Assembly: GCF_013204885.1 (NCBI RefSeq)
Contig: NZ_JABMKX010000012.1
Location: forward strand, 124,001 to 188,000
Reading direction: 5' to 3'
Length of the DNA: 64,000 nucleotides
From: Paenibacillus tritici
GTDB taxonomy: Bacteria > Bacillota > Bacilli > Paenibacillales > Paenibacillaceae
The notes under the pieces are model-generated. The model saw nothing but the letters and a program-made list of their open reading frames with translations. It made no database searches and was not told the DNA's origin. Positions within the stretch are counted from its first letter, which is position 1. The number at the start of each line of letters is the position of its first letter. This document shows, in pieces, positions 63,242 through 64,000 of the stretch. Both the position numbers and the translations under genes were made by a program.

Positions 63242-63745
63242 AGGAATGAATCCTGGAAATTGTATAGAGATAAAGAATATGGAAACTTATCTACCTCGGT
63301 TGAAGCCTACTACTCCCTTCTATACTCTGGATACAGTAAGGTGACAGATGAGCCGATGTTGCGCGCTAAAGATTATATTCAATCCAAAGGAGGGATTGGA
63401 AAAGTTACTAGCACCTTAACTAGAGTCATTCTCGCAGCTACAGGACAAAGCAAGTGGCCTTTATCGATCTCTTCGATTCCTCTAGAAGTTTTGCTATTTC
63501 CAGCTTATTTTCCTATTAACTATTTTGAGTTCTCTGGCTACTCAAGAGTGCATCTCACACCAATGCTTATAATGGCCGATCGACGTTTTTCGATCTCAAC
63601 AGCTAATGCTCCTAATCTGTCTGATCTCTTAGAGACGCGAATTGAATCCGATGGGACCCTGTATAGTTATGCAATCAGTACAATTCTTATGATGCTTGCA
63701 TTGCTGGCTTTAGACTATGATCAGCAGCATCCTCTGATTGTGTAA
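63242..63745 (+). pseudogene. Fragment of a squalene-hopene cyclase/sporulenol synthase
   Basis: The plus strand encodes 'NLSTSVEAYYSLLYSGYS', 'GGIGKVTSTLTRVILAATGQ' and 'ESDGTLYSYAISTILMMLAL', corresponding to the N-terminal half of terpene cyclases of the SHC family. The start is missing (no in-frame ATG near the AGGAGG at 63230-63235), an internal stretch seems lost around 'ANAPNLSDLL', and a stop ends it at about 165 residues against roughly 620. It should be inactive; intact cyclases make hopanoids or sporulenol. Confidence 0.8.
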
Positions 63746-63879
63746 CGATGTCATCAGCCAGCGCTATGCCGATCACTTACATTCTTTTATCGCCTGCAGC
63801 GAATGCGGCATATACCATAATCATTCATCAGCTTCATTGCTCGATTTACTTTTTGGAGCGTGAAACCGAATATTCTTAT

Positions 63880-64000
63880 TTAAGAAACAGGCGTGATCGT
63901 TGGCGGTTTCGGTGCCCTTTCCCAAGCATGGGTTACCTGCAATGTTGCTGCGTAGGTGATCAACGAAACGAATAGCGCTCCGGACAGTTCAATGATCTGT
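63880..64000 (-). CDS. C-terminal end of an unidentified protein (runs off window)
   Basis: On the minus strand a frame from the window edge to TAA at 63880 encodes about 40 residues: a hydrophobic stretch 'LSGALFVSLITYAATLQVTH', then a Pro-rich end. It may be the last membrane helix of a protein beyond the window. Chance openness cannot be excluded. Confidence 0.3.
   Translation of the reverse strand, partial: QIIELSGALFVSLITYAATLQVTHAWERAPKPPTITPVS

Noticed and set aside
63748..63975. 75-codon plus-strand frame after the cyclase relic
   Set aside because: No ribosome site or homology; the translation does not continue the cyclase.
1..64000. CRISPR arrays, tRNA or rRNA genes, intact insertion sequences
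   Set aside because: No regularly spaced repeats with unique spacers, no cloverleaf or rRNA-like segments and no transposase motifs were seen on reading; the only arrays are the tandem and dispersed repeats listed.

Overview
The window looks like a chromosomal segment of a low-GC Gram-positive soil or plant-associated bacterium, most likely Paenibacillus. Supporting signs are the strong AGGAGG-type ribosome binding sites, lipoprotein solute-binding proteins paired with LplB/LplC-type permeases and YesM/YesN two-component regulators, S-layer (SLH) anchored glycanases, a large set of AraC regulators, CcpA-like cre sites, and dispersed palindromic intergenic repeats. The genus assignment is inference; there is no rRNA or other marker gene here.

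Layout. (1) 1-8.3 kb: the start of a sugar-binding lipoprotein gene with a divergent AraC regulator, a type-B carboxylesterase, a large cell-wall anchored GH53 galactanase with CBM and SLH domains, and a LURP-one-like protein. (2) 8.3-23.4 kb: a carbohydrate-uptake locus on the minus strand. It holds two permeases, a lipoprotein, a YesM-type sensor kinase, a YesN-type regulator, an FAD oxidoreductase, an SGNH esterase, and a 1517-residue secreted protein whose core has no family I can name, flanked by golvesin/Xly-like domains. (3) 23.7-26.9 kb: a DHFR-like reductase, a TetR regulator, an aldo/keto reductase and an array of 51-bp tandem repeats. (4) 26.9-32.8 kb: cydABDC, cytochrome bd oxidase and its assembly ABC exporter, with Rex-like and Fnr-like sites upstream. 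(5) 33-35.5 kb: a PchR-like AraC regulator and an MFS exporter behind a Fur-box-like palindrome, probably iron linked. (6) 35.8-40.8 kb: a more AT-rich LysR-controlled operon of a DMT permease, a GH1 phospho-glucosidase and a beta-glucoside PTS. The GH1 enzyme has Gln in place of its acid/base Glu. (7) 40.8-46.7 kb: decayed fragments, MarR/TetR regulators, a broken chemotaxis receptor, and a zinc-ribbon epimerase with its divergent TetR. (8) 46.7-57 kb: an operon of cytoplasmic GH5, GH3 and GH78 enzymes with a GPH symporter and two AraC regulators, apparently for importing and dismantling rhamnosylated glucosides. (9) 57-64 kb: an APH-like kinase, a GH28-like beta-helix enzyme, a zinc-finger/NDT-like protein, an OsmC protein, and a graveyard of deletion remnants (SLH plus GH95 fucosidase, a fused ABC exporter pair, squalene-hopene cyclase).

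As a whole this is a carbohydrate-foraging region. Surface enzymes cut galactan and pectin-like polymers, LplABC-type, GPH and PTS transporters bring in oligosaccharides or glycosides, and cytoplasmic hydrolases finish them, under local AraC/YesN/LysR activators. Four promoters also carry cre-like sites, suggesting global glucose repression. The best candidates for undescribed biology are the GH1 Glu-to-Gln PTS/DMT operon and the golvesin-domain protein + SGNH esterase + FAD oxidoreductase locus.
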